DNA of 64,000 bases from an uncultured Duodenibacillus sp. (lineage in GTDB: Bacteria > Pseudomonadota > Gammaproteobacteria > Burkholderiales > Burkholderiaceae_F), in the NCBI GenBank assembly GCA_944388865.1, contig CALXKM010000002.1:62001-126000 (forward strand), in the 5' to 3' direction. Positions 1 to 8,862 of this stretch are shown piece after piece. Below the pieces are notes generated by a model. That model ran no database searches and had not been told where the DNA came from. It worked only from the letters and a program-made list of their open reading frames with translations. Within the stretch, counting starts at the first letter, position 1; each line of letters starts with the position of its first letter. The position numbers were made by a program, and so were the translations under genes.

Positions 1-3
1 AAG

Positions 4-37
4 CGGGCGCACCCCTAAAAAGGGACGGCGCCCGTTT
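4..37 (+). terminator. Hairpin terminator at the window edge
   Basis: Arms CGGGCGC and GCGCCCG flank a short loop and are followed by TTT. This looks like the end of a transcription unit lying upstream of the window, just before secD. No yajC-like reading frame follows it; the 250 bases up to secD (38-286) hold no gene I can support. Confidence 0.55.
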
Positions 38-286
38 CGTGTTATGCAAGGGGCGCTTTTTTCTTTTTCAGAAAGAAGCGGCCTTTGTTTGAAGTCGGCT
101 GAAGAGGTGCCTCTTTTAGGCCGCGCGAGCACGACCAATCGCAAAAAGATGGAGCGTGCGTTTTTGCTTTTCTGAGTCCGGGGGCTGGGCCGCAGCGAGT
201 AGCATGAAAGATTTGCTCGGCTTGTCGGGGGCGGGGCCGTTTTTTCATTGACTTGCACCTAAGAACCCGTTTTCGGAGTTTTTTGA

Positions 287-2170
287 ATGAACCGATATCC
301 ACTTTGGAAGTACATCATGATTGCAATGGTGCTCGTCATTGCCATGGTGTATACGTTGCCCAACTTCTATGGTGAGTCCCCTGCCGTGCAGGTGAGTTCG
401 GCCAAGGCAACCGTCAAGGTCGACGAAGATGTCATGAAGCGCGTTGAAAGCGCCCTGAAGTCGGCCAATCTCACGCCCAACGGCGTTTTCTTCGAACAAG
501 GCGCGCAGCAAAATACGGTGCGCGTGCGTTTTGATCCGACGGCTGCCGAGCAGCAGCTCAAGGCTCAGGCAGTGCTTGAGGCAACGCTAAATCCTGATCG
601 CACCAACCCGAGCTACATCGTCGCTCCGAATTTGGTGCCCAATACGCCGAGCTGGCTTCTCGGCCTGAATGCCTTGCCGATGTATCTCGGCCTTGACTTG
701 CGCGGCGGCGTGCACTTTTTGCTGCAAGTCGACATGCATGCGGCCATTGAAAAGCGCGCCGAAGCAACTGCCGCTGATCTGCGTACGCAGTTTCGTGATC
801 AGCGCATTCGCCACACGGGCATCAGCCGCATCGGCAATGCGGTTGAAATTCGGTTCTCTGATGCACAGGAGCGCGCTCGCGCCAACGATTTGATGCGCTC
901 GACGCAGCCTGATTTGGTGGTGACGGAGTCTGATGCGGGCGGTGCTTATCTTCTGCACGCAGAACTTTCGCAAAACGCCATCAAAAACGTTCAGGATTAT
1001 TCGCTCAAGCAGAATATTTCTACGCTGCACAACCGTATCAACGAGCTCGGCGTGGCCGAACCTGTGATTGCCCAGCAGGGGGCGGATCGCATCGTGGTGC
1101 AACTGCCCGGCGTTCAGGATACGGCAAAGGCCAAAGATATTCTTGGCCGCACGGCAACGCTTGAAGTGCGCATGGTCGACGACTCACCCGAGGCGCTCGC
1201 TCAGCTTGCCCAAGGCAATGTTCCCTTTGGCGACGAGCGCTATTTTGATCGCGACGGCAGGCCGATTCTCGTTAAGCGCCGCGTGGTCCTTACCGGCGAA
1301 AATTTAAATGATGCGCAGCCTGGCTTTGATTCTCAGACGCAGGAGCCGACGGTCAACCTGACGCTTGATAATCGCGGCGCGCGCATTTTCCGCGACGTCA
1401 CTCGCGACAATGTCGGCAAGCGCATGGCCATCATCCTGTTTGAAAAAGGTAAGGGCGAAGTTGTGACGGCACCTGTGATCCGTCAAGAGATCGCCGGCGG
1501 CCGCGTGCAGATTTCCGGCCGCATGACGACGATGGAAGCGACGGATACGGCGCTTTTGCTTAGAGCCGGTTCTTTGGCTGCTCCGATGGAGATCGTTGAA
1601 GAACGTCTGATCGGTCCCTCGCTTGGCGCAGACAACATCGCTGCGGGCTTTAAGTCTACGCTCTACGGCTTTTCGATCGTGGCGATCTTCATGATTCTCT
1701 ACTATCAGGTCTTCGGCATTGTTTCGGCTCTGAGCCTTTTGTGCAACGTTACCTGCTTGGTTGCATTGCTCTCAATGTTGCAGGCGACGCTGACGCTGCC
1801 TGGCATTGCCGCTATCGCTTTGACGCTGGGCATGGCAGTTGACGCAAACGTGCTCATCAATGAGCGCGTGCGTGAAGAGCTCAGAATCGGGCGAACGCCG
1901 CAGCTTGCCATTAGCGAAGGCTATGGAATGGCTTTTGCCACAATTCTTGACTCGAACGTCACCAGCTTGATTGCCGGCATTGCGCTGTTGATCTTCGGCT
2001 CCGGCCCGGTGCGAGGTTTTGCTGTGGTGCACTGCTTGGGCATTCTGACTTCCATTTTTACGTCGGTGGTTGTTTCGCGCGCCATGATCAATCTCATCTA
2101 CGGCCGCCAGAAGAAGCTTGCCCGCGTGCATATTGGTCAGGTGTGGAAGCCTGATCCGAGCAAGCAGTAA
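287..2170 (+). CDS. secD: Protein translocase subunit SecD
   Basis: SecD is an inner-membrane subunit of the SecDF complex, which uses the proton gradient to pull preproteins out of the SecYEG channel on the periplasmic side. The 627-residue product has one N-terminal membrane segment (about residues 9-26), the family motif LGLDLRGG at about 134-141, a large periplasmic domain, and a C-terminal membrane half carrying GMAVDANVLINER near residue 515. Length matches SecD of other proteobacteria. secF follows after 20 bases with its own strong ribosome site, so the two form an operon. The usual partner yajC is not present in the 286 bases upstream. Confidence 0.97.
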   Translation: MNRYPLWKYIMIAMVLVIAMVYTLPNFYGESPAVQVSSAKATVKVDEDVMKRVESALKSANLTPNGVFFEQGAQQNTVRVRFDPTAAEQQLKAQAVLEATLNPDRTNPSYIVAPNLVPNTPSWLLGLNALPMYLGLDLRGGVHFLLQVDMHAAIEKRAEATAADLRTQFRDQRIRHTGISRIGNAVEIRFSDAQERARANDLMRSTQPDLVVTESDAGGAYLLHAELSQNAIKNVQDYSLKQNISTLHNRINELGVAEPVIAQQGADRIVVQLPGVQDTAKAKDILGRTATLEVRMVDDSPEALAQLAQGNVPFGDERYFDRDGRPILVKRRVVLTGENLNDAQPGFDSQTQEPTVNLTLDNRGARIFRDVTRDNVGKRMAIILFEKGKGEVVTAPVIRQEIAGGRVQISGRMTTMEATDTALLLRAGSLAAPMEIVEERLIGPSLGADNIAAGFKSTLYGFSIVAIFMILYYQVFGIVSALSLLCNVTCLVALLSMLQATLTLPGIAAIALTLGMAVDANVLINERVREELRIGRTPQLAISEGYGMAFATILDSNVTSLIAGIALLIFGSGPVRGFAVVHCLGILTSIFTSVVVSRAMINLIYGRQKKLARVHIGQVWKPDPSKQ

Positions 2171-2190
2171 GAAGGCAGGAGGCACATAAA

Positions 2191-3123
2191 ATGGAGTTTT
2201 TCCGCATTCATAAGACGATTCCGTTTATGCGCTACTCGCATATTCTGAATCTGATTTCATTTGTTTCGTTTGCTGTTGCCGTCTACTGGATTTTCTTTCA
2301 CGGTCTGGCATTTTCGATCGAATTTACGGGCGGCACGCAGGTTGTGGTTCAGTATCCGCAGGCCGCGCCCACAGAACAGATCCGAGAGCAGATCAAGGAT
2401 AAGCTCGGCATTGAGGCAGCTGTGCAGAACTACGGCACCGCACGCGATGTCATGATTCGCCTGCCGATGAAAGAGGGCGAATCTTCCGGTCAGCAGGCAC
2501 AGGAATTGATGGATGTGCTGCACGCGACGGAACCGGGCGTCAAGCTCTTAAATAATGAGTTCGTCGGGCCGCAGGTGGGCGAAGAGCTCGCTGCCGACGG
2601 CGGCACAGCGTTGCTCCTCGTTGTGATCGGCATCATGATTTATCTGGCTTTCCGGTTTGAGTGGAAGTTTGCCGTTGCGGCCATCATCGCCAATTTGCAC
2701 GACGTGGTGATCGTGATCGGTATTTTTGCTGTAATGCAATGGGAGTTTTCGCTTCCAGTGCTTGCGGCGGTACTGGCAGTTTTGGGCTACTCAGTCAACG
2801 AATCCGTGATTATTTTCGACCGTGTTCGCGAGCATTTCAGAAAGATGCGTCGTGCGGATTCTATTGAAATCATCAACTCGGCTATCACGGCAACGATTTC
2901 CAGAACGGTGATCACGCACTCGTCTACGTTGGCGATGACGCTGTCGATGTTCTTCTTCGGCGGTCCCGCGCTGCACCACTTTTCACTGGCGCTTACCATC
3001 GGCATTTTGCTTGGCGTCTATTCGTCTGTGTTTGTGGCTGCGGCTATTGCGCTTTATCTTGGCGTAAAGCGTGAAGACTTGGTCAAGCCCGTCAAGAAGG
3101 ATGTGCAGGAAATGGTGCCGTAG
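2191..3123 (+). CDS. secF: Protein translocase subunit SecF
   Basis: SecF pairs with SecD in the proton-driven late step of Sec export. The 310-residue protein shows a first membrane segment near residues 19-37, the periplasmic start motif EFTGGTQVVVQYP, and the membrane motif GYSVNESVIIFDRVRE near residue 198, all typical of SecF. The start is preceded by AGGAGG seven bases upstream. A strong hairpin terminator follows the stop, and the next gene is convergent. Confidence 0.97.
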   Translation: MEFFRIHKTIPFMRYSHILNLISFVSFAVAVYWIFFHGLAFSIEFTGGTQVVVQYPQAAPTEQIREQIKDKLGIEAAVQNYGTARDVMIRLPMKEGESSGQQAQELMDVLHATEPGVKLLNNEFVGPQVGEELAADGGTALLLVVIGIMIYLAFRFEWKFAVAAIIANLHDVVIVIGIFAVMQWEFSLPVLAAVLAVLGYSVNESVIIFDRVREHFRKMRRADSIEIINSAITATISRTVITHSSTLAMTLSMFFFGGPALHHFSLALTIGILLGVYSSVFVAAAIALYLGVKREDLVKPVKKDVQEMVP

Positions 3124-3151
3124 TCGGTTTCGGCTGCGCACCGAATTGTTC

Positions 3152-3181
3152 GCAGGGGCGTAATGTGCGTCATGCCCCTGC
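3152..3181 (+). terminator. GC-rich hairpin after secF
   Basis: Arms GCAGGGGC (3152-3159) and GCCCCTGC (3174-3181) can pair perfectly. There is no T-run, so it may protect the mRNA 3' end or act with the stronger hairpin just downstream. Confidence 0.4.
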
Positions 3182-3190
3182 AGCAAATAA

Positions 3191-3222
3191 GAAACCCCTT
3201 CGTCATTTGGCGAGGGGGTTTC
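3191..3222. terminator. Bidirectional terminator between secF and the DUF3482 gene
   Basis: Arms GAAACCCCT and AGGGGGTTTC flank a roughly 13-base loop. A T-rich stretch lies on one side and A-rich on the other, as expected for a hairpin serving both convergent transcripts. Confidence 0.75.
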
Positions 3223-3233
3223 TCTAAAAAGCG

Positions 3234-4652
3234 CTAAAACTGCGCTTCTGGGTAGAGCTTTAAAAGAACTGAGCGCACGACATTGTCAAATTCTTTAGGA
3301 AGCGTTTTGGCCTCGGGCTTCATTTCATTTAGTACTTCATCTACGGCGGTTCGCCAAAACGGCGGATATTCGCTTTCAACCCAGTTGCCGCGTCCGCGTC
3401 CAAAGTGCGCGATGGCCAAATAAAGCAAGACGGCATCAATAAAGAAATTCTTAATTGCTTCGTCCGACCAGGTGACGACGATGCCTGAGGCGTCTTTTTT
3501 ATGGTTGTAGGCAAGTGCAATGCCTGCACCTCCCAGGGCGCCGACAACGCTGCCGATGAGTGTTCCTAGCCCCATTGAAAGACCGCCTGTGGCCAGATCC
3601 GTGGCCAGTCCCCCAGCTGCGCCCGTGCCAATGGCGCCCGCCACGGCGGCGCCGCGCGGATCAACAGGATTGGTGACATGCCAGTCCGTTTGCATGCGCT
3701 GCAAAATTTCCTTGCGTATGCCTTTGCCTTTAAGACCGTTGGAGACGATGAGCTTGTCGGTCAGTGCACAGAAGTCGTCTGTGGCGCGCGCCGACAAAGC
3801 TGTCTGGGCAGCTTCTGCCGGGTCGTGAATGTTTTCGTTTTTGACAAGTCCCAGTCGTTTGCCGAAAAATTTAATCTGATCAATCATTTTGGGCGTCGGC
3901 GCAACTTCGCGCTCGCCAATGATTTTCTCAAGATAAAAACCCAGCGCCTGAATGCTTGAAGCATACGCTGCTCGGCGCTGCCGCGACCAGGTTTGCCGTA
4001 CAGATTCAAAAGAAGAGGAAAGCTCTTCGGGCAAGGCCTTGCCGATAGCATCAAAAAGCGTGAATTCCTGCACCCAGCACCGGGCAAATGCATCCATTGA
4101 AAGCACGCCGTGCACGATGGGATACTCCCGCATCGCTTTGGACCAGCGTTCAACTTCGGCTTTTTCGGCCTCTGGCGGCCGAGGTTGTCCGATTTGGTTT
4201 AAAAGCACGATGACGGGCTTTCCGATCCACTCGAGGATGTTCATTTCTGCACGCACATAGGGCGCCGTTTCGGGAAGCTCGGCTGCGTTGACAAGATAAA
4301 GAACAACGCTGGAGGTTTCTTTGACGTGCTTAAGAGCTTTTTGATTGAGCCACTGCGTCTTGTTGGCCATGCGGTCCCAGACTTCGGACAAAAACCAACC
4401 CACGGGATTAGAGCGCCCCTGCAGACGCTTTGCAAGCGCAACGGAATTGCCGAAGCCGGGCGTGTCCCAAAGAATGAGCTCTCCGCCTTCAGGGGTACGC
4501 GCAAGCACATAGTCATCCGTGGTCTCGGTGACATGCGCGCGGTCTGCAACTTCTCCAATGTCGCGCGAAAGCAGTGTTCTGGCAAGCGTTGTTTTGCCGA
4601 TATTGGTGTGACTCACCAGGCTTAAGTGGATGCGAAGCGGATCAATGGACAT
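3234..4652 (-). CDS. DUF3482 GTPase-like protein
   Basis: The 472-residue protein starts with a GTPase-like fold: a P-loop variant SHTNIGKTT at residues 14-22, a Walker B/G3 motif WDTPGFG at 62-68, and LLNQIG near residue 150 where classical GTPases have NKxD. A Gly/Ala-rich hydrophobic segment follows at about 330-380, which could contact the membrane. This matches the DUF3482 family as I recall it. Its start codon shares one base with the stop of the DUF2868 membrane protein upstream, so the two are translationally coupled and probably work together. The biological role is not established; the unusual G1 and G4 motifs suggest altered nucleotide specificity. Confidence 0.85.
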   Translation of the reverse strand: MSIDPLRIHLSLVSHTNIGKTTLARTLLSRDIGEVADRAHVTETTDDYVLARTPEGGELILWDTPGFGNSVALAKRLQGRSNPVGWFLSEVWDRMANKTQWLNQKALKHVKETSSVVLYLVNAAELPETAPYVRAEMNILEWIGKPVIVLLNQIGQPRPPEAEKAEVERWSKAMREYPIVHGVLSMDAFARCWVQEFTLFDAIGKALPEELSSSFESVRQTWSRQRRAAYASSIQALGFYLEKIIGEREVAPTPKMIDQIKFFGKRLGLVKNENIHDPAEAAQTALSARATDDFCALTDKLIVSNGLKGKGIRKEILQRMQTDWHVTNPVDPRGAAVAGAIGTGAAGGLATDLATGGLSMGLGTLIGSVVGALGGAGIALAYNHKKDASGIVVTWSDEAIKNFFIDAVLLYLAIAHFGRGRGNWVESEYPPFWRTAVDEVLNEMKPEAKTLPKEFDNVVRSVLLKLYPEAQF

Positions 4653-6211
4653 CAGGATTTATCCTCGGCGAAAACAGGTTTCACGACAAGTGCTGCGCCC
4701 TGAGCTGTTTTCGGCGCAGCCCATGTGCGCAGAGTTTTTACAGCTTCAAGCTGGCTTTGCGCAGCATTGGTAATGACGAAAAGTTTGGTTTGTCTGGCTT
4801 TGACGAAATCATCCCACAGGGCTTCTCTTTCCTTGATGCGGTCAGGAAGCTGCGAAAAGTGATCTGAAAACTCAGCCAGATCAAGAAGTGCGGCAAACAC
4901 TGCGTCTTGAGATGCTTCACAGGCAGCTTTGAGTTTTTCGATCACAACGCCATGGGTGTCGACTTCAGGCGTCTGGGTGCCGTCAAGCCACAAAAGAACG
5001 ACAGTTTTGCGCGGTGCAGGGGCGCTGATTTCAGGCGCGGGCGCCTGCATGTCGTCAAAGTCCATGCTGAAGACGGTTGAATCCGCTTCAAGACCCCAGT
5101 ACCTGCGAATATTGACCACGGTTTGGGGGCGATGCGGACGCTCGACGCTTGAACTCACGATCAGAAGCTGACCTAAAGCGGCATCCTCGGCGCATTGCGT
5201 GAGAATTTTTTCAAAGTACGGATCGTTGATCTCAACGCAAACGTGATTGCGAAAGCGCTTGATGCGCCAGGTGTCAAAAAGAACAAAGGCAAGGCGCGGG
5301 ATGATCACGGCGATGACCATCAAAAGCATCATGCGAATCAACCAGGGGGCTGCCGAAGGTGCGCTTTGCAGGTAGGGAAGATTGTCGGCGCGCATCTCGG
5401 AGACTTGCGCGAGATCAGGCATTGCGGGCAGTCCCGCAACGCTGGGAATCAACCCATAGGTGTAATCCAGAAATTTTTTGACTGCCGAGGGATTTTCCGC
5501 CAGCCAGGTGCTTTCCCATCCTGCCCAATAGGAGGTGCCGAAACCGCGTACAAGCAAACTCGTGATTAGTCCCAGCGCAAAAGCAATGGCAGCCAGATGC
5601 AGCACACGGGCAACATGCATGCGCACAAGCGGTGCGGCAATGCCGCTCCACTGCGTATAGAAAAAGCTCTTGAAGCCCTTTTTGAAGCTGAAGGTGGAAA
5701 ATGCGCTTTTTTCCACAAATGAAGTCAAAAAGGATCGAAGCGGAAGGCCGAATCTGTCTTTGCTATTGCCGAGAATTCCTAGGGCGCATAAAAAAAGCAC
5801 AACATAGACAGCTATGTTCCAGACGATGACTGTCCAAAATGGAGGCGAAAGCAGATTGACGAGGTGTTCGGGACTGGCGATGCGGTCCGTGAGCGCGCCC
5901 AGAACGAAGGCAGCCAGAATAAAAACAGGTGCCAGCAAAAGGGGAAAACGAGCTTTGGTGCCAACAGTCGTTTGTACACCCCTTTTTGCTGCCTCGCTTA
6001 GGACAAGGCGCGCACGCTCGACAAGCATGCGGGCTGCATCGGCATTTTCTCCTAAAGCATGTGCGGCACGCAGGCTGACGCTTTCCGCATCAGCTTGAGT
6101 CCATTTTGCGGATTTGTCGCCCGAAGACTCCAAGGCACGAGCAAGCAAGACAAGCTTGGCTTGCTCAAGCGTAATAGTCATGCTCGGTTTTTGTTTGCGT
6201 CCCAGTCCCAT
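4652..6211 (-). CDS. DUF2868 membrane protein
   Basis: A 519-residue protein with about four hydrophobic segments (roughly 90-110, 127-149, 203-225, 292-314) and soluble N- and C-terminal parts. The C-terminal region contains VVLLWLDGTQTP and reads like a regulatory or sensing domain. I recognise it as DUF2868, the usual partner of DUF3482. It lies 39 bases after thiE on the same strand and its stop overlaps the start of the GTPase-like gene. Function is unknown; an inner-membrane platform for the GTPase-like partner is an inference from the coupling. Confidence 0.8.
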   Translation of the reverse strand: MGLGRKQKPSMTITLEQAKLVLLARALESSGDKSAKWTQADAESVSLRAAHALGENADAARMLVERARLVLSEAAKRGVQTTVGTKARFPLLLAPVFILAAFVLGALTDRIASPEHLVNLLSPPFWTVIVWNIAVYVVLFLCALGILGNSKDRFGLPLRSFLTSFVEKSAFSTFSFKKGFKSFFYTQWSGIAAPLVRMHVARVLHLAAIAFALGLITSLLVRGFGTSYWAGWESTWLAENPSAVKKFLDYTYGLIPSVAGLPAMPDLAQVSEMRADNLPYLQSAPSAAPWLIRMMLLMVIAVIIPRLAFVLFDTWRIKRFRNHVCVEINDPYFEKILTQCAEDAALGQLLIVSSSVERPHRPQTVVNIRRYWGLEADSTVFSMDFDDMQAPAPEISAPAPRKTVVLLWLDGTQTPEVDTHGVVIEKLKAACEASQDAVFAALLDLAEFSDHFSQLPDRIKEREALWDDFVKARQTKLFVITNAAQSQLEAVKTLRTWAAPKTAQGAALVVKPVFAEDKS

Positions 6212-6250
6212 GATTTTTTTCTAAGAGAGATTCTTCTCACGGAATCAATT

Positions 6251-6925
6251 CTAGGAGATTTGGCTGCTGCAGCTAAATTTTGCCTTTGCTGCTTTAGCCT
6301 CAGAAACGGCTTTAGCGAGTTCTCTTGTGGCAAAACCAGGATCAGACTGCCCGCAGATGGCCGAGACGACAGCTAAACCGTCGGCGCCAGCATTGATGAG
6401 GTCTGCGGCCATTGCAGCCTTGACGCTGCCGATGGCGACAACAGGGCAAGGTTTGCGCAAAGCAAGCGAAGCAAAGCCTTCAATGCCAAGCTGGGGGGCC
6501 GCGTCTGTTTTGGTTGCCGTGTTGTAAATGGGGCCGATGCCTAGGTGATCGACAAGATTTACATCGACAGCCTCAAGCTCCTTAGCGTTGGAAACAGAAA
6601 GTCCAAGCAGCCGTTTGCCGCCAATAACGGCGCGGGCATCAGCTGGCGTTAGATCATTCTGGCCAATGTGCAGGCCGTCGGCATTGACCGCGGCGCAGAC
6701 GTCTGCGTGATCATTGATGATCAAGGGAACATGAAGGGGCGCAAGCCGCGCTTTAAGTTCTCGTGCGCATTCGGCGAGCGCACGCTTCTTCCACTTGGGA
6801 GCGCGCAGCTGCACGACGGTTGCTCTGTTTTGCGCTGCGGCAAGAGCCGTGTCGATCATCCCCTGAAAGCCGCCGCACAGTTCAGGATCAAGCACTAGAT
6901 ATACCGAAAGGTCAATCGCGTGCAT
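6251..6925 (-). CDS. thiE: Thiamine-phosphate synthase ThiE
   Basis: ThiE joins hydroxyethylthiazole phosphate and hydroxymethylpyrimidine pyrophosphate to make thiamine phosphate. The 224-residue TIM-barrel protein shows VQLRAPKW, LIINDHADVC, GLHIGQNDL, GIGPIYNTATK and VAIGSV in family order. I chose the ATG at 6925, one base after the thiM stop with AAGGA upstream; the frame is open further upstream, but that part overlaps thiM and is not ThiE-like. Together with ThiM this supports thiazole salvage. No biosynthetic thiC or thiG lies in the window. Confidence 0.93.
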   Translation of the reverse strand: MHAIDLSVYLVLDPELCGGFQGMIDTALAAAQNRATVVQLRAPKWKKRALAECARELKARLAPLHVPLIINDHADVCAAVNADGLHIGQNDLTPADARAVIGGKRLLGLSVSNAKELEAVDVNLVDHLGIGPIYNTATKTDAAPQLGIEGFASLALRKPCPVVAIGSVKAAMAADLINAGADGLAVVSAICGQSDPGFATRELAKAVSEAKAAKAKFSCSSQIS

Positions 6926-6926
6926 C

Positions 6927-7724
6927 TTAATAAAAGTCCTTGGCCTGAATGAGGTTGAGCGCATCAATGTAGGCGACTTTGAAGCTTCCTGGACCGCTGG
7001 CAACGCTTGCAGCCTGATGTGCCGCAAGTTTTGCCAAGGCGCAGGCCGAGGCTGCAGCTTGAAGGGGATGTTCGGTTTGAGCAAGGAAAGCGGCGACCAT
7101 GGCCGACAGCGAACATCCTGTTCCCACGACCATGGTGGTCTTTCGAGAACCGCCGGAAACCGACAGAATTTCCTTGCCGTCAGTGATGTAGTCCGTCTCC
7201 CCCGTGACGCAGACAATGGCGCCAGTTTTGCGGGCCAAGGCAAGAGCGGCATCAATGGCTGATTCGCTCGAGTCAGTGCTGTCAACGCCTTTTCCGCCCT
7301 GACCAAAGCCTGCGAGTGCTTTGATTTCCGACGCATTGGCTCTGATGGCAGTGGGGTTGAGAGCAATCAATCCGTTGATCATCTGATCGCGCCAGGCAAT
7401 CACCCCGGCAGCCACGGGATCAAGCACCCAGGGAACATGGTTTTTGACAGCAGACTTCACTGCAAGGTGCATGGCCTGAAGCGTCTCTTGACGAGGGGTG
7501 CCGATATTGATGGAAAGAGCAGAAGCAAGCGCAGCAAAATGCGAAGCTTCCTCAGGCGCAACGACCATGGCCGGGGAGGCGCCCACTGCAAGAAGTACAT
7601 TGGCGGTGATTTCCTGCACGACGTCGTTGGTGATGCAGTGCACGAGGGGCGCAACTTGACGCACGTGAAAAAGATGAGCGGCTGCAGTCTCGGGATGCAG
7701 AGGCGTGATGCTGTAATTGGACAT
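6927..7724 (-). CDS. thiM: Hydroxyethylthiazole kinase ThiM
   Basis: ThiM phosphorylates salvaged hydroxyethylthiazole with ATP. The 265-residue product has LVHCITNDVVQE near the N-terminus, VLDPVAAG in the middle and VVGTGCSLSAMVAAF near residue 190, where the Cys lies in the family's active-site GTGC motif. Start chosen at ATG 7724; an in-frame TTG at 7766 would add 14 residues. It lies directly behind the EVE-domain gene, too close for a TPP riboswitch, and is coupled to thiE. Confidence 0.94.
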   Translation of the reverse strand: MSNYSITPLHPETAAAHLFHVRQVAPLVHCITNDVVQEITANVLLAVGASPAMVVAPEEASHFAALASALSINIGTPRQETLQAMHLAVKSAVKNHVPWVLDPVAAGVIAWRDQMINGLIALNPTAIRANASEIKALAGFGQGGKGVDSTDSSESAIDAALALARKTGAIVCVTGETDYITDGKEILSVSGGSRKTTMVVGTGCSLSAMVAAFLAQTEHPLQAAASACALAKLAAHQAASVASGPGSFKVAYIDALNLIQAKDFY

Positions 7725-7771
7725 TTTTATGATGTTCGAGAAAAGTTTTAAGGAGGCAAACAGCAAAAAAC

Positions 7772-8242
7772 TTATGGATGATCCGGTGCAAGCACTTGGG
7801 TAATGAAGTCAAACTCAGAAGCCTCAACCGGAGTGATGGAAAGACGGTTGCCTCGTGTGAGCACGCGCATGTTGGCCGTTTGCGGGTGCTGCCTTAAGTC
7901 GGCAAGCGAAATGAGCGGCACAGGGCGCAAAGCCTCAACATCAACGGCAAGCCACCGTGGTGCCTCCGGCGTGCTCTTAGGGTCAAAATATTCGCTTTGC
8001 GCGTCAAACTGCAGCCGGTCCGGATAGGCCTCTGAGGCAATGCGTGCAACACCGACGATGCCAGGCTCTTTGCAGCTTGAGTGGTAAAACAGCACGCCGT
8101 CGCCGACAGACATTTCATCGCGCATGAAGTTGCGCGCCTGATAGTTTCTGATGCCCCACCAATCGACAGTTCGATTCGGGCGCTTCATCACGTCGTCGAA
8201 GCTGCACTCCGACGGCTCGGTTTTCATGAGCCAGTAACGCAT
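7772..8242 (-). CDS. EVE domain-containing protein
   Basis: A 156-residue single-domain protein beginning MRYWLMKTEPSECSFDD and containing WWGIRNYQARNFMRDEM and FYHSSCKEPGIVG, characteristic of the EVE fold (PUA-like). EVE domains are thought to bind modified bases, and free-standing versions are widespread in proteobacteria. It sits between 6S RNA and thiM on the same strand, so it may be the first gene of the EVE-thiM-thiE unit. An in-frame TTG six bases upstream is a weaker start. The cellular target is not known. Confidence 0.9.
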   Translation of the reverse strand: MRYWLMKTEPSECSFDDVMKRPNRTVDWWGIRNYQARNFMRDEMSVGDGVLFYHSSCKEPGIVGVARIASEAYPDRLQFDAQSEYFDPKSTPEAPRWLAVDVEALRPVPLISLADLRQHPQTANMRVLTRGNRLSITPVEASEFDFITQVLAPDHP

Positions 8243-8280
8243 GGGCAAAGAGAAAGCTTTACAAAAAAGACAAAATAAAT

Positions 8281-8456
8281 CCCTGTGTGTTTCCGGCTAC
8301 GTTGCCTGAACCGAGAGTCCAGGGTGGCCGCGGCTGGAGCGGAAATCGGATCGGACAAACGCGTGCCCGATGCACTATCGGCTCTCTAGCTGAGCAGCCT
8401 TGCACACAGTGCATAGGTTAGGAACATTGGAGCCTTGAATTGAAACAGCACAGGGC
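8281..8456 (-). ncRNA. ssrS: 6S RNA
   Basis: Read on the minus strand, the two ends (GCCCUGUG and CACAGGG) pair into a closing stem, and an internal hairpin with arms AUGCACU and AGUGCAU lies in the middle, giving the long, interrupted rod typical of 6S RNA. A perfect TATAAT at 8463-8468 sits just upstream of the 5' end. It follows zapA, as in many proteobacteria. 6S RNA mimics an open promoter and sequesters sigma70 RNA polymerase in stationary phase. The ends are estimated to within a few bases. Confidence 0.88.
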
Positions 8457-8462
8457 AAGTCC

Positions 8463-8468
8463 ATTATA
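8463..8468 (-). promoter_or_regulatory. -10 element of the 6S RNA promoter
   Basis: The minus strand reads TATAAT, seven bases before the deduced 6S 5' end. No good -35 hexamer is visible at standard spacing because that space is filled by the arm of a perfect inverted repeat (8472-8500). Confidence 0.7.
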
Positions 8469-8471
8469 CGT

Positions 8472-8500
8472 TTTCGGCTGCGTGGTCGACGCAGCCGAAA
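8472..8500. repeat. Perfect 12-bp inverted repeat between zapA and 6S RNA
   Basis: TTTCGGCTGCGT at 8472-8483 and its exact reverse complement at 8489-8500 flank a 5-base loop. It follows the zapA stop and abuts the 6S -10 element. It could end zapA transcription, but it lacks a downstream T-run on either strand. Confidence 0.7.
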
Positions 8501-8527
8501 GGGAAAAAGCGAGCTTCAAGAGAAACA

Positions 8528-8821
8528 TCAATCCAGCGCAGGAGTAAGCGCTTCATCGCACTTCATGCGCAACGCCGCCACGCGCGAAATCGTCGTTGCA
8601 TCAACAGGAATTTGTCCCAGACGGCCGGTGATGGAATCAAAGGCAATCTGAAGCGAGGCCATGACGGCCACGCGTTCTGCGGTGAGTGCTCGATTGGCGC
8701 CGCGCACTTGAGCGGCGCGCGTGTTGATGAGTTCGGCTGCCTCCTTGAGAGGTTCGACATCATCGTCGGAGACGTCAAACGGATATTCGCGGTCCATGAT
8801 GGTAAGCGTAAGACGAGGCAT
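8528..8821 (-). CDS. zapA: Cell division protein ZapA
   Basis: ZapA binds FtsZ and bundles protofilaments to stabilise the Z-ring. The 97-residue protein has the N-terminal fold RLTLTIMDREYPFDV, then a helical region with RGANRALTAERVAVMASLQI that forms the coiled-coil oligomer. Length and sequence match the family. AGGAG lies nine bases before the ATG. A small coiled-coil gene lies immediately upstream and 6S RNA follows downstream, the usual zapA-ssrS arrangement. Confidence 0.93.
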   Translation of the reverse strand: MPRLTLTIMDREYPFDVSDDDVEPLKEAAELINTRAAQVRGANRALTAERVAVMASLQIAFDSITGRLGQIPVDATTISRVAALRMKCDEALTPALD

Positions 8822-8862
8822 GCTCTCGGGCTCCTGAGAATTTGATGGTCAAAGATGAAGAA

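Noticed and set aside
38-286. Possible yajC upstream of secD
   Set aside because: No frame with YajC features is present; only noncoding DNA was found.
7725-7771. TPP riboswitch for thiM
   Set aside because: Only about 40 bases separate the EVE gene stop from the thiM start, and no thi-box sequence is seen.
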